Shown here: positions 1 to 7,740 of the stretch, piece after piece
How the letters are laid out: every line of letters starts with the position of its first letter
Position numbering within the stretch: position 1 is the stretch's first letter
Source: an uncultured bacterium
Lineage (GTDB): Bacteria > CALINM01
Length of the DNA stretch: 40,015 nt
Assembly (NCBI GenBank): GCA_938045315.1
Contig: CALINM010000050.1
Location: 1 to 40,015, forward strand
Reading direction: 5' to 3'
Notes under the pieces: model-generated
Database searches by the model: none
Seen by the model: only the letters and a program-made list of their open reading frames with translations
What the model was told of the DNA's origin: nothing
Translations under genes and position numbers: made by a program

Positions 1-56
1 AGCGATACCGAAATTAGGGTTAGCGAAGTTCCAGATATCCTGCCATTTTTGTGCTT

Positions 57-185
57 TATAGAAGTCTTAGGCCTTCTTGATTTGTCTTCTAAGTCACCAT
101 CTCTTGATCTTCTTACGGTATTTCTCGTTGTTTAAAATAAAATGGGAGTCTTATAAACATTGCCACCCTTACTTAATAAAACCCT
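57..185 (-). pseudogene. Possible decayed transposase fragment (HTH region)
   Basis: One minus-strand frame reads GDLEDKSRRPKTS (codons at 57-98), preceded in the same frame, across an in-frame stop, by RRVLLSKGGNVYKTPILF. The 'DG.LEDKSRRPK' pattern resembles the end of the helix-turn-helix domain of IS481/IS3-type transposases, just before the integrase core. No intact frame, catalytic domain or clear inverted repeats are seen, so at most it is a relic that may continue off the left edge. Only a short motif supports the call. Confidence 0.28.
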
Positions 186-434
186 TCTTATCATCTCTAC
201 TCATCATGGTAAACAAAGTGTCTGTCCCCAATTTTCTGTATAGGATATAATACTCATACGCTTTGCCTCCATCCTGTTAGAAATTTTGGGATTCTATCCC
301 AAGTTAGGTGTAGTGACATAATTATGCCAAGAATGTGAGATATAGCAGTCAATATTTTTACCTTTCCTAACTTTTTACTTTCACTCATATCTCTTCCTAA
401 AAAAACTTTTTCTTCACATTTACTACACACTTGC

Positions 435-456
435 TGGTTAATATGTCCATACCTAT
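435..456 (+). repeat. 22-bp dispersed repeat, copy 1
   Basis: The core GGTTAAYATGTYCATACC followed by TAT is shared with positions 34096-34117 in the same orientation, with two mismatches over 22 bases. Both copies are intergenic and lie upstream of a plus-strand gene. The origin is unknown: it could be a mobile-element end or a regulator site. Confidence 0.4.
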
Positions 457-516
457 TTGAGCCTTTTTTAAATCAAAGGGTTGACAAAAAAAGTTATTAA
501 TTTTAATGTAAAATAC

Positions 517-1461
517 ATGAACATTGCAGTATTTGGGCTTGGAGCAATAGGCATTGTTTATGCTGTTTCTTTAAAAAATGCTGGTCATAGAGTTTTTGGG
601 GTAACCAAAGAAATATATCTAAAATATTTTAAAGACAAAAAATTTAAAATTAAAGGTATCTTTGGCGAAAAAGAAGTGGTACTTGATGGTGTATACAGTG
701 ACTGTGAGCCTCTAAAAAATTATGACATTGATTTGGTAATACTCTCAGTTAAATCTTTTGACACACAAAGGGCAATAAAGGAAATAAAAAAAATTGTTAA
801 AGCCAATACATACGTCCTTTTAGCTCAAAACGGGTATGGTAATTATGAAATAGCAAGTAGGGTATTGGGCGTAGAGCATGTTATATTAGGTAGAGTAATT
901 TTTGGATCCAAGCTTGTAAATAAAAATTTTGCAGAAGTTACAGTTATAGCAGATGATGTAATAATCGGGCAGCCTGATCAAGCTATTGACAGGTCAGTCC
1001 TTGTCGGAATCTCTGAAATGATGAATGAAGGAGGTATTCCTACTAAATATTCAGAGGATGTATATCCAATTTTGTGGGATAAAATAATTTATAATTGTGC
1101 GCTAAATCCTTTAGGTGCCATATTAGAATGCAATTATGGCACACTGGCTTCAAATAAAAATACGAGAAAAATTATGAATAGTGTAATTAAAGAAATCTTT
1201 ACTGTTACAAAGGCAAATAACATTAAACTAAACTGGCAAAACCATGAAGAATATATTGATTTTTTTTATAATAAACTAATTCCCCCCACAAAAGAGCATT
1301 ATCCATCTATGTATTATGATTTAAAAGCAGGGAAAAAAACAGAAATTGATGCTTTAAACTTTGCAATTGTGATTTTAGGTAATAAAAAAAATGTAACGTG
1401 CCCCGTAAATGAAGTTTTATCTAATCTCATAAAATCAAAAGAGAAATTTTTTAATCACTAA
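517..1461 (+). CDS. Ketopantoate reductase family protein (ApbA/PanE-like)
   Basis: NAD(P)-dependent dehydrogenase of the 2-dehydropantoate 2-reductase fold, 314 aa. An N-terminal Rossmann motif GLGAIG is followed by 'LAQNGYGN' and a C-terminal helical domain with the family signature 'DLKAGKKTEIDALN'. The ATG at 517 is preferred because it puts the Rossmann strand at residue 1 onward; a TTG at 481 would add 12 residues, but its TTGACA context looks more like a promoter element. Neither start has a good ribosome-binding site. A distant paralogue sits inside the aromatic island at 13773. The gene borders a bzd-type reductase operon, so it may be a catabolic dehydrogenase rather than pantothenate biosynthesis. 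The substrate is not determinable from sequence. Confidence 0.75.
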   Translation: MNIAVFGLGAIGIVYAVSLKNAGHRVFGVTKEIYLKYFKDKKFKIKGIFGEKEVVLDGVYSDCEPLKNYDIDLVILSVKSFDTQRAIKEIKKIVKANTYVLLAQNGYGNYEIASRVLGVEHVILGRVIFGSKLVNKNFAEVTVIADDVIIGQPDQAIDRSVLVGISEMMNEGGIPTKYSEDVYPILWDKIIYNCALNPLGAILECNYGTLASNKNTRKIMNSVIKEIFTVTKANNIKLNWQNHEEYIDFFYNKLIPPTKEHYPSMYYDLKAGKKTEIDALNFAIVILGNKKNVTCPVNEVLSNLIKSKEKFFNH

Positions 1462-1475
1462 TCGAAGTGGCAGTT

Positions 1476-1497
1476 TTTAACCGTTTTTTTGGTTAAA
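1476..1497 (+). terminator. Weak stem-loop after the ketopantoate reductase-like gene
   Basis: TTTAACC (1476-1482) pairs with GGTTAAA (1491-1497) around an eight-base T-rich loop, followed by TTTTA, 15 bases past the stop codon. The stem is only 7 bp and AT-rich, so termination would be weak. It does separate the gene from the sigma-54 promoter that follows. Confidence 0.35.
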
Positions 1498-1579
1498 TTT
1501 TATCTTTAAAAAATATTATGAGATATTTTTTTGTGATATAAATTTTTCAATACTATCAAATAATCAATCAACGAAAAAA

Positions 1580-1597
1580 TTGGCATAACGATTGCTT
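1580..1597 (+). promoter_or_regulatory. Sigma-54 (-24/-12) promoter for the reductase ATPase operon
   Basis: TTGGCATAACGATTGCTT matches the sigma-54 consensus TGGCAY-N5-TTGCW, with GG (1582-1583) and GC (1594-1595) separated by exactly 10 bases. Transcription would begin about 12 bases after the GC, near 1607, leaving a short leader before the ATG at 1642, which has AAGGA at a good distance. The close match to the element at 11716 supports both. A sigma-54 promoter implies an AAA+ enhancer-binding activator, not encoded here. Confidence 0.75.
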
Positions 1598-1641
1598 TTA
1601 ATCTTTTTAAAACGATTTTTTATTTATTTAAGGATGAAGAT

Positions 1642-2415
1642 ATGTATTTTGCAGGGCTTGATGTGGGTGCCCGATATACCAAAACTTTAATAATTGATGG
1701 TGATGCAAGAGTTTTATCAAAGAAAATGAGTACATCTGGTTTCGATAACAATATAATTTCGAAAAATTTACTCAACAACCTGTGTATGGAACTGGGCATT
1801 ACATTAGAGGAGATAAATAAGATAGGAGTTACTGGTTGTGGTAAAAAAAATATCGATTTTGCAAATTATGAGTTTTCAGAAACTATGGTAGCAGCAAAAT
1901 CTGTATTTTTTTTTAATAAAAATGTAAGAACAATAATAGAGGTGGGAGCTGAAGAAAGCAGGGTTGTGAAATTAAATAGCGATGGCAGGATAATTGATTC
2001 AGTGATTAATGAAAAGTGTGCTGCGGGGACAGGTACATTCGTTGAGCTCATGGCAAGAACTCTGGAGATAACACTTAAAGATTTTAGTGAGTTATCCATG
2101 AAGTCAGAAAAGAAGATCCCTATGAATGCCCATTGTATTGTATTTGCTGAGTCAGAAGTTGTTTCGTTAATCCACTCAGGTGTGGACAAAAAAGACATTG
2201 TAAGGGCTGTAAATGATGCTATAGCAAGTAGAATTGCCTCTATGGCAAGAAGGGTCAAAGTGGAAGCAGAAGTTGCTCTTATAGGGGGGCTTGCAAAAAA
2301 TTCTGGATTTGTTTTTTCGTTAAAAAATAACCTTGAATTGGATAACATTGTAATACCAGACGATCCAGAATATATGGGTGCCTTTGGTGCTGCACTTTTA
2401 ACAAGGGAGTTATGA
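1642..2415 (+). CDS. bzdP: Benzoyl-CoA reductase ATPase subunit (BadF/BadG/BcrA/BcrD family)
   Basis: One of two ASKHA-fold ATPase subunits of the class I benzoyl-CoA reductase electron activase, 257 aa. The pair binds a bridging [4Fe-4S] cluster and uses ATP to drive very low-potential electrons to the active-site subunits. Visible features are the N-terminal phosphate loop GLDVGARYTK, cluster-ligand Cys126 in NEKCAAGTGTF, Cys165 in AHCIVFAESE, and a C-terminal ALIGGLAKN plus GAFGAAL. The usual DxGGQD motif is replaced by EVGAEE (residues 100-105). This recalls BcrD-type subunits, which also depart from the canonical motif. The short length fits Bzd-type rather than the longer Bcr/Bad alpha subunits. 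The symbol (P versus Q) follows gene order before a ferredoxin, as in bzdPQM, and is tentative. It is the first gene after the sigma-54 promoter. Confidence 0.85.
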   Translation: MYFAGLDVGARYTKTLIIDGDARVLSKKMSTSGFDNNIISKNLLNNLCMELGITLEEINKIGVTGCGKKNIDFANYEFSETMVAAKSVFFFNKNVRTIIEVGAEESRVVKLNSDGRIIDSVINEKCAAGTGTFVELMARTLEITLKDFSELSMKSEKKIPMNAHCIVFAESEVVSLIHSGVDKKDIVRAVNDAIASRIASMARRVKVEAEVALIGGLAKNSGFVFSLKNNLELDNIVIPDDPEYMGAFGAALLTREL

Positions 2416-2436
2416 TTCTTTTTTGAGAGGAATAGG

Positions 2437-3318
2437 ATGTTAATGGGGAAAAAAGATTATTGGAGATGGTCAGAAAATGTTTATATAGATAGAAATAAGG
2501 ACTGGAGGCAGGGTGAAATTATAACCTGTGGTATTGATGTTGGCTCGGTAAGTACTAAAGCTGTTATCATGGTTGATGGTAGTTTGTATGCTTATAGCGT
2601 TATAAGAACGGGAGTAAATGCTCAGGAAAATGCAAAAAAAGCATTTTTCCCCATGGAAGAGGAGACGGGAATCAAAATTGAGAATTGCAGTTATATCGTT
2701 GGTACAGGTTATGGCAGAATTAATATCCCTTTCGCCCACAAAACAATTACTGAAATTGCATGTCATGGTAAAGGTGCAAGTTTTGTGGGAGGGAAAAAAA
2801 TAAGAACCATTCTTGATATGGGTGGACAGGATTGCAAGGCTATTCATATAGACGAAGAAGGTAGAGTTACAAATTTTCTTATGAATGATAAATGTGCCGC
2901 GGGAACAGGAAGGGGACTGGAACTACTTGCAGAACTCCTGGAAATACCAATAGAAGAATTAGGTACAAGATCTTTCGATATTGATGAAGAACCTGAACCT
3001 ATAAGCAATGTTTGCGTTGTTTTTGCAAGAACAGAAGCATATGGTTTGTTAAAGAAGGGGTGGTCGAAGAACAAAGTGCTTGCAGCCTATCTTAGGGCAA
3101 TAGCTGAAAGAGTGTCTTCTTTAATCATGAGAATAGGTGTGGAACCAGAGTTTTTTGTATCCGGAGGTATTAGCAAAAACGTGGGAATTGTAAAAAGGAT
3201 TGAAAGGATAATTGGTCTGGAAGCTGTTAAGGTTGATATTGATTCCCAGATTATTGGTGCTCTTGGTGCAGCCATATTTGCAAAGGCATTATATGAAAAA
3301 GAAAGAGGTATAATTTGA
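2437..3318 (+). CDS. bzdQ: Benzoyl-CoA reductase ATPase subunit (BadF/BadG/BcrA/BcrD family)
   Basis: Second ATPase subunit of the class I benzoyl-CoA reductase, 293 aa. A short N-terminal extension rich in Trp (WRWSENVYI) precedes the phosphate loop GIDVGSVSTKA. The canonical DMGGQDCKA (127 onward) follows, then Cys152 in NDKCAAGTGRG, Cys193 in SNVCVVFARTE, and VSGGISKN and GALGAAIF near the C terminus. The two cysteines per subunit should ligate the inter-subunit [4Fe-4S] cluster. About 290 aa matches Bzd-type subunits; BcrA of Thauera is much longer. It starts 21 bases after the previous stop with a GAGAGGAA ribosome site, and its stop overlaps the next start (TTGA). The other gene family considered, activators of 2-hydroxyacyl-CoA dehydratases, is unlikely given the two ATPase genes plus BcrB/BcrC homologues downstream. 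Confidence 0.87.
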   Translation: MLMGKKDYWRWSENVYIDRNKDWRQGEIITCGIDVGSVSTKAVIMVDGSLYAYSVIRTGVNAQENAKKAFFPMEEETGIKIENCSYIVGTGYGRINIPFAHKTITEIACHGKGASFVGGKKIRTILDMGGQDCKAIHIDEEGRVTNFLMNDKCAAGTGRGLELLAELLEIPIEELGTRSFDIDEEPEPISNVCVVFARTEAYGLLKKGWSKNKVLAAYLRAIAERVSSLIMRIGVEPEFFVSGGISKNVGIVKRIERIIGLEAVKVDIDSQIIGALGAAIFAKALYEKERGII

Positions 3319-3596
3319 TAGTTCATTATGGTTATTTAGATGCTTCCGGTGAATATTTTATTACTGTTGATGATTCTAAATGTTCAGTTTGTATCGAGAA
3401 AGGTTGTATTAAAGCATGTCCAAAATCGATTTTTATGGAGAGTGAAAATGACTATGGAGAGAAGGTCATGATGGTAAAGGATGAAGTAAGAAAGATGCTT
3501 AAATATATTTGTGCCGAATGTAAACCGAGTGTAAATAGACCTCCTCTTCCCTGTGTTACGGCCTGTCCATATGATGCAATAACTCACAGCTGGTAG
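3315..3596 (+). CDS. Ferredoxin-like [4Fe-4S] protein (BzdM-like position)
   Basis: Small iron-sulfur protein, 93 aa, starting at a TTG that overlaps the previous stop codon and has AGAGG six bases upstream. Two cysteine groups are visible: CSVCIEKGCIKACPK near residues 24-38 and CAECKP...LPCVTACPYDAI near the C terminus, together able to hold up to two clusters. The spacing differs from the classical 2[4Fe-4S] ferredoxin, with a longer linker. In known bzd clusters a ferredoxin gene directly follows the ATPase subunit genes and donates electrons to benzoyl-CoA reductase. That role is inferred here from position. Confidence 0.72.
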   Translation: MIVHYGYLDASGEYFITVDDSKCSVCIEKGCIKACPKSIFMESENDYGEKVMMVKDEVRKMLKYICAECKPSVNRPPLPCVTACPYDAITHSW

Positions 3597-3598
3597 TT

Positions 3599-3814
3599 AT
3601 GAGAGAAGAAGACTTGATAAAAGATGGATGGGAAAAGAGGGGGGTATATAGTGAACCAAGGCTTTCAGAGATATGTGAATTATATAGTGAACTGGGGTAT
3701 GAAGTTTTAGTGATATCCAATAAGGTTGCTGATAATGGTGAATGTAAAGTTTGTTACGATAAAGATAATAAGTTTGATCTTAAAACTGTTTTTACAAAAA
3801 AAGTAAAAAAGTAG
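3599..3814 (+). CDS. Conserved-looking small protein with C-terminal CxxC, unknown function
   Basis: A 71-residue protein, translationally packed between the ferredoxin (2-base gap) and the GNAT (5-base gap). It has a helical segment GVYSEPRLSEICELYSELGYEVLV followed by GECKVCYDK, a CxxC able to bind metal or form a disulfide, and a Lys-rich tail (FTKKVKK). The name of this family is not recognised. Compact operon placement and coding-like composition support a real gene. It could be an assembly or electron-transfer accessory of the reductase, but there is no direct evidence. Confidence 0.6.
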   Translation: MREEDLIKDGWEKRGVYSEPRLSEICELYSELGYEVLVISNKVADNGECKVCYDKDNKFDLKTVFTKKVKK

Positions 3815-3819
3815 GGAAT

Positions 3820-4257
3820 ATGGATATAATTATCAGGCCTTTAAAGAGAGAAGATCTAAATGATATTATAAAGATCGACTTTTCGATTACTGGTAAAGAT
3901 AGAAAAAATTATTACACAAGAAAGTTAGATGAAATTTTCATGGCAGGGAAGTTGTCCTGTTCTTTGGTAGCTGATGTGGATAATAAAGTCATAGGATTTC
4001 TAATAGGTCAGGTTTTTGAAGGTGAGTTTGGAATACCTGAAGGAGCTGCATATATTGATTCTTTAGGTATTTTGCCAGAGTATCAGAAATTAGGTATTGG
4101 TAGTCGATTAATGGAACAATTTATATCTAATATGAGAGCTGTAATGGTTAAAAAGATTTATACTTTAGTTGATTTTGATGATCTTAGACTAATAAAGTTT
4201 TTTGGTGCCCAGGGTTTTGTACCATCTAAAAGAATAAGTTTAGAACTGGAGTTATAA
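3820..4257 (+). CDS. GNAT-family N-acetyltransferase
   Basis: Acetyl-CoA-dependent N-acetyltransferase fold, 145 aa. The N terminus (IIRPLKREDLNDI) is typical, strand beta4 is AAYIDSLGILPEYQ, and the acetyl-CoA pyrophosphate-binding motif A is QKLGIGSRLMEQF near residue 90-100. It is co-transcribed between the reductase accessory genes and the aldehyde oxidoreductase, with a 1-base gap to the latter. The substrate is unknown. Possibilities include lysine acetylation of CoA ligases (as Pat enzymes do) or a protein N terminus, but nothing in the sequence decides this. Confidence 0.78.
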   Translation: MDIIIRPLKREDLNDIIKIDFSITGKDRKNYYTRKLDEIFMAGKLSCSLVADVDNKVIGFLIGQVFEGEFGIPEGAAYIDSLGILPEYQKLGIGSRLMEQFISNMRAVMVKKIYTLVDFDDLRLIKFFGAQGFVPSKRISLELEL

Positions 4258-4258
4258 T

Positions 4259-6121
4259 ATGCCAATTACAAGAAAAAGATTAACTATTGATCTAACGGAA
4301 AAAAAAGTATTTTGTGAAGAGATAAGTTTAAATGAGAGAAGAAGGTTCCTTGGGGGAAGGGGGTTAAATATTTCTAAACTTTTTAAAATGACCCACCAAA
4401 ATACAGATCCCCTTGGACCCGATAATGTATTGATTATTGGCGGAGGATTGTTGAATGGTCTTTATTTCGGAAGGTTGAACATTTCTGCTAAATCACCTGA
4501 AAGCGGATATTTGGGAGATTCAAATATTGGTGGATATTTCCCTTCTGAACTTGCAAGAACTGGTATCGGGCAGATTATCATTACCGGGAAGAGTAAAGAT
4601 CCAGTTTATATATTGATAAATAACAACAATGTAGAGATAAGAAAAGCATCCCATTTATGGGGGCTCGATACATATGAAACTCAGATAAAAATAAGAGAAG
4701 AGTTGAAATGTCCTGATGCAAAAATTTTATGCATAGGACCTGCGGGAGAAAATCTTGTTCGCTTTGCCAGTGTAGCTTCGGGATATAAGAGCATGGCTGG
4801 AAGAACTGGAATGGGGGCAGTTTTTGGAAGTAAAAATTTAAAGGCCCTAGTAGCAATTGGTTCTAAACCATTTCAAATATTTGATCCATCCATGTTTCAA
4901 AAAACGATTATAGCAGTAACAGAAAAATTAATGAAAACTGGATGGGCTAAGGCTTTAGGCAGATTTGGGTCACCCCTCTTATTACATTATGCCAACGAAA
5001 AGGGTTTTTTAAGCTATAGATATCATCAAAAAACAAGCATAGGAAGAGATGCTGAAAGTATAGAAGCTGAGGCGCTTGATAAATATGCCACAGGTATGGT
5101 TGCATGTAGTGGATGTCCTGTTCATTGTAGACACAGGTATAACTCAGATTCTAAATTTGGTATGCTTAAGGGTGAAGGCCCAGAATATGCATCGGTCTCA
5201 TCTTTTGGAAATCAATTAGGAAATCTTGATATTGAGGCAGTACTTCATTTAGTGGGAATATGTAATCGTCTTGGTATTGATACCATATCTGGTGGAGGTT
5301 ATTTAGGATGGGCTTTAACACTATATGAAAAGGGTATTATCGATGAGAAGCTTACGGGACTGAAGTTAGAGTGGGGCAATGTAGATGCTATAGAAAAGCT
5401 TCTGTATAAAATCGCAAAAAGAGAGGATTTTGGCGATATCCTTGCTGATGGCGTTTTTGCTGCTAAAAAACTGCCTGAAGAAGCAAAAAAGTATTTAATG
5501 CATATTAAGAATATTAGCATTGAAATGACCGATGAGAGGGTAGTTAAGGCTTTTGCGCTCGGGCTTGCAACATCTACCAGGGGTTGCTGTCATATGAGAA
5601 GCAGGGTGTCAATTGATGTTGTTCAGTACCCGAGGGAGCTATTGGCCAAATTTTATGAGGCAGATGTGGGACAAAGTTACAAAGAATATACTGGTAAATC
5701 AAAAATGGTTCACTGGCACGAGGTTTTCAATGCTATGGTTGATTCTGTAGGGATTTGTAGATTTGCAAGCGTTTTTAGTAGTATCAATGCAATAGATTAT
5801 GAGGATATTGCAAAACTTCTTTACAGTGCTACGGGGATTGATTTAACGCCCTTAGAACTTAAAGAATTAGGTGAGAGAATTTATACCCTTGAGAGATTAT
5901 ATATTGTTAGAGAGGGTATAAGGAGAAAAGACGATACCCTGCCTGATCACTACTTTGATGTGCCTGTACCTGATGGACCCGCTAAGGGACATTTTATTGA
6001 TAGGGCTGAATTTGAAAAAATGTTGGATGAATATTATGAACTTCATGGGTGGGATAAAAATGGAGTTCCAAAAAAGGAGACATTAGTAAAATTAGGTCTG
6101 GAGGAGTACAGTGAAAATTAA
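4259..6121 (+). CDS. Aldehyde:ferredoxin oxidoreductase family protein (tungsten-bis-pterin)
   Basis: AOR-family catalytic subunit, 620 aa, the usual size. N-terminal AFOR_N features include LGGRGLNISKLF, and the pterin-contacting stretch GRTGMGAVFGSKNLKA is at 181-196. [4Fe-4S] ligands are Cys283, Cys286 and Cys290 (CSGCPVHC) and distal Cys500 (DSVGICRF), the standard CxxCxxxC...C arrangement. Known relatives oxidise aldehydes to acids with ferredoxin. Close alternatives are AorB, which oxidises aromatic aldehydes, and BamB of class II benzoyl-CoA reductase. No other Bam reductase genes are present here and a complete class I reductase is, so an aromatic aldehyde role is favoured. It overlaps the next gene by 11 bases; that gene encodes the probable electron partner. 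Confidence 0.85.
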   Translation: MPITRKRLTIDLTEKKVFCEEISLNERRRFLGGRGLNISKLFKMTHQNTDPLGPDNVLIIGGGLLNGLYFGRLNISAKSPESGYLGDSNIGGYFPSELARTGIGQIIITGKSKDPVYILINNNNVEIRKASHLWGLDTYETQIKIREELKCPDAKILCIGPAGENLVRFASVASGYKSMAGRTGMGAVFGSKNLKALVAIGSKPFQIFDPSMFQKTIIAVTEKLMKTGWAKALGRFGSPLLLHYANEKGFLSYRYHQKTSIGRDAESIEAEALDKYATGMVACSGCPVHCRHRYNSDSKFGMLKGEGPEYASVSSFGNQLGNLDIEAVLHLVGICNRLGIDTISGGGYLGWALTLYEKGIIDEKLTGLKLEWGNVDAIEKLLYKIAKREDFGDILADGVFAAKKLPEEAKKYLMHIKNISIEMTDERVVKAFALGLATSTRGCCHMRSRVSIDVVQYPRELLAKFYEADVGQSYKEYTGKSKMVHWHEVFNAMVDSVGICRFASVFSSINAIDYEDIAKLLYSATGIDLTPLELKELGERIYTLERLYIVREGIRRKDDTLPDHYFDVPVPDGPAKGHFIDRAEFEKMLDEYYELHGWDKNGVPKKETLVKLGLEEYSEN

Positions 6122-6497
6122 GGTTGATGAAAAAAAGTGTACCGGCTGTGGACTTTGTGAAGTCATTTGTAGCCTTTCCCATATGGGTATTGTTGATAGA
6201 AATCAGTCAGCAATAAGGATCATTATGGATGATTTAGGCGATAGCATACATAAACCAAGAGTTTGTAGACAGTGTATTAAAATGAAATGCTTGGAGGATG
6301 ATTTGGGGAAAAATCCATCCCTAAACGTAGAGGAGGAGCGGAAAAAGTTTATATGGGAATCTATAAAACGATATGAGTTATGCCCCTTTGAGGGATGTTT
6401 TGCGTATAATGACAAAGTTTATCACTGCAATTTATGCGATGGCGAGCCCCAGTGTGTCAAAGTTTGTACTCAGGGGGCTCTAACTATAACAGAATAA
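6111..6497 (+). CDS. 4Fe-4S polyferredoxin subunit partnering the aldehyde oxidoreductase
   Basis: Electron-transfer protein of 128 aa beginning at GTG 6111 with a GGAGG ribosome site, overlapping the oxidoreductase gene. Cysteine groups are CTGCGLCEVIC (residues 10-20), CRQCIKMKC, and CPFEGC...CNLCDGEPQCVKVC, enough for about three [4Fe-4S] clusters with NrfC/AorA-like spacing. Overlap and order suggest it is the small subunit of the AOR enzyme, shuttling electrons between the tungsten site and soluble ferredoxin or another acceptor. AorA and BamC of other aromatic degraders are comparable, though longer or arranged differently. Confidence 0.75.
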   Translation: MKIKVDEKKCTGCGLCEVICSLSHMGIVDRNQSAIRIIMDDLGDSIHKPRVCRQCIKMKCLEDDLGKNPSLNVEEERKKFIWESIKRYELCPFEGCFAYNDKVYHCNLCDGEPQCVKVCTQGALTITE

Positions 6498-6508
6498 GGA
6501 GAAGGAAG

Positions 6509-7699
6509 ATGAAAGAAGCTTATAATGACATAGTTTTTGTATCCGCTGTAAGAAGTCCTATGGGAAAGTTTGGTGGCACACTCAGAGATATGCCAGTATA
6601 TGAATTAGGTGGACATGTAATTAAAGAAGCTCTAAAAAGATGTTGTATTCTACCCCATGAGATTGATGAAGCGATTTTAGGTAATTGCAGGCAGGCTGGA
6701 AATGGTCCAAATCCCGCAAGGAGTGCAATTCTTTTAGGTGGAGTAGACAAAAAAGTGCCAGCAAATACTGTAAATATGGCATGTCCATCGGGTATGCTCA
6801 GTATGTATTATGCTATAAGAGCAATAAAAGATGGTTCAAATATTGTTCTGTGTGGCGGTATGGAGAGTATGAGTACAATACCTTATCTATTAAAAAATGT
6901 AAGGTGGGAAGGCTTCAGGATGGGTGACAGGGTTCTTATGGATGGTTGGGGAGACAGTATTGATCCCATTGTTAATATGGGCATGGGTATGACGGCGGAA
7001 AATCTTGTGGAAAAATATGGATTGAAAAGGGAAGAATTAGATGAATTTGCTGTTGAGAGTCATTTGAAAGCAGCTAAAGCAAAGAATAGTGGTTATTTTA
7101 AAGAAGAGATTGTTCCAATACCGGTTAAAACAAAAGATGGGGGTGAGATTATTTTTTCAGAGGATGAATCTATAAGGGAAGACACGAATTTAGATAAAAT
7201 GGCTAAAATTCCTCCTGCTTTTAAAAAAGGGGGATGTGTTACAGCGGGTAACTCCTGTGGTCTTACAGATGGTGCTGCAATGCTTGTTGCTATGAAAAGA
7301 GATGTGGCTAGGGCTCGTGGACTGAAGCCCCTTTTCTCATTGGTAAATTTTGCCCAAACGGCTTGTGAAAATGCATATATGGGAGAAGGACCTGGGTATT
7401 CAATTCCCATGGTGCTGGAAAAATCAGGCCTGACACTTAATGATATTGACTTAATAGAGGTCAATGAAGCCTTTGCAGCACAGATGCTTACAAATGAGAG
7501 GATGCTTAAATGGGATAGAAGTAAAGTTAATATAAATGGTGGGGCTATTGCTCTAGGACATCCAACAGGTTGTAGCGGTGCAAGGATAGTAGTTACTCTT
7601 TATTATTCTTTAAAAAGACTGGATAAAGAACTAGGACTTGCAGCAATTTGTGGTGCCGGTGGTGTAACTACCGCGTGCATCATAAAAAGAGAAAGTTAA
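6509..7699 (+). CDS. Acetyl-CoA C-acetyltransferase (thiolase)
   Basis: Degradative thiolase, 396 aa from the ATG at 6509 (AAGGAGAAGG upstream); a longer upstream frame lacks homology. The nucleophilic Cys92 lies in NMACPSGM, followed by VNEAFAAQ, the active-site GGAIALGHPTGCSGAR, and a C-terminal CGAGGVTTACI that departs slightly from the usual CxGGGxG. It would cleave acetoacetyl-CoA or 3-oxopimelyl-CoA with CoA in the lower benzoyl-CoA pathway. It is followed by an SDR 41 bases on. A second, different thiolase (14773) is present, so the two may divide chain lengths. Confidence 0.88.
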   Translation: MKEAYNDIVFVSAVRSPMGKFGGTLRDMPVYELGGHVIKEALKRCCILPHEIDEAILGNCRQAGNGPNPARSAILLGGVDKKVPANTVNMACPSGMLSMYYAIRAIKDGSNIVLCGGMESMSTIPYLLKNVRWEGFRMGDRVLMDGWGDSIDPIVNMGMGMTAENLVEKYGLKREELDEFAVESHLKAAKAKNSGYFKEEIVPIPVKTKDGGEIIFSEDESIREDTNLDKMAKIPPAFKKGGCVTAGNSCGLTDGAAMLVAMKRDVARARGLKPLFSLVNFAQTACENAYMGEGPGYSIPMVLEKSGLTLNDIDLIEVNEAFAAQMLTNERMLKWDRSKVNINGGAIALGHPTGCSGARIVVTLYYSLKRLDKELGLAAICGAGGVTTACIIKRES

Positions 7700-7740
7700 T
7701 CTACATATTTTTAAAAAGTCTTTTTAATAGGGAGGTATAT

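Larger units (their letters stand above)
1..516. other. Gene-free left margin with transposon-like relics
   Basis: No intact coding region is visible on either strand. It contains the possible transposase relic (57-185), an AGTGTCTGTCCCC-type sequence at 217-229 that resembles ends and flanks of some insertion sequences, and one copy of a 22-base motif (435-456) found again at 34096-34117. A TTGACA box at 481-486 could be the -35 element for the following gene, but no good -10 is found at standard spacing. Confidence 0.4.

Noticed and set aside
481-516. TTG start at 481 for the first ketopantoate-reductase-like gene
   Set aside because: TTGACA is more like a -35 element, the AAAGGG is directly adjacent with no spacing, and the extra residues precede the Rossmann strand.
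1866-2348. 160-residue open frame on the minus strand inside the first ATPase gene
   Set aside because: It lies wholly opposite a strongly supported gene, is rich in Ser/Thr/Leu as antisense frames are, and has no ribosome site or recognisable motif. Similar frames opposite oah-operon genes (14156-14656, 17049-17465) were rejected likewise.
4259-6497. Interpretation as class II benzoyl-CoA reductase BamBC
   Set aside because: BamBC works with BamD-I, none of which is seen, while a complete class I reductase is encoded in the same island. Kept only as an alternative.
6434-6508. Upstream extension of the thiolase reading frame
   Set aside because: It overlaps the polyferredoxin gene, is Arg/Cys-rich without thiolase similarity, and the ATG at 6509 has an AGGAGAAGG site and starts the conserved domain.
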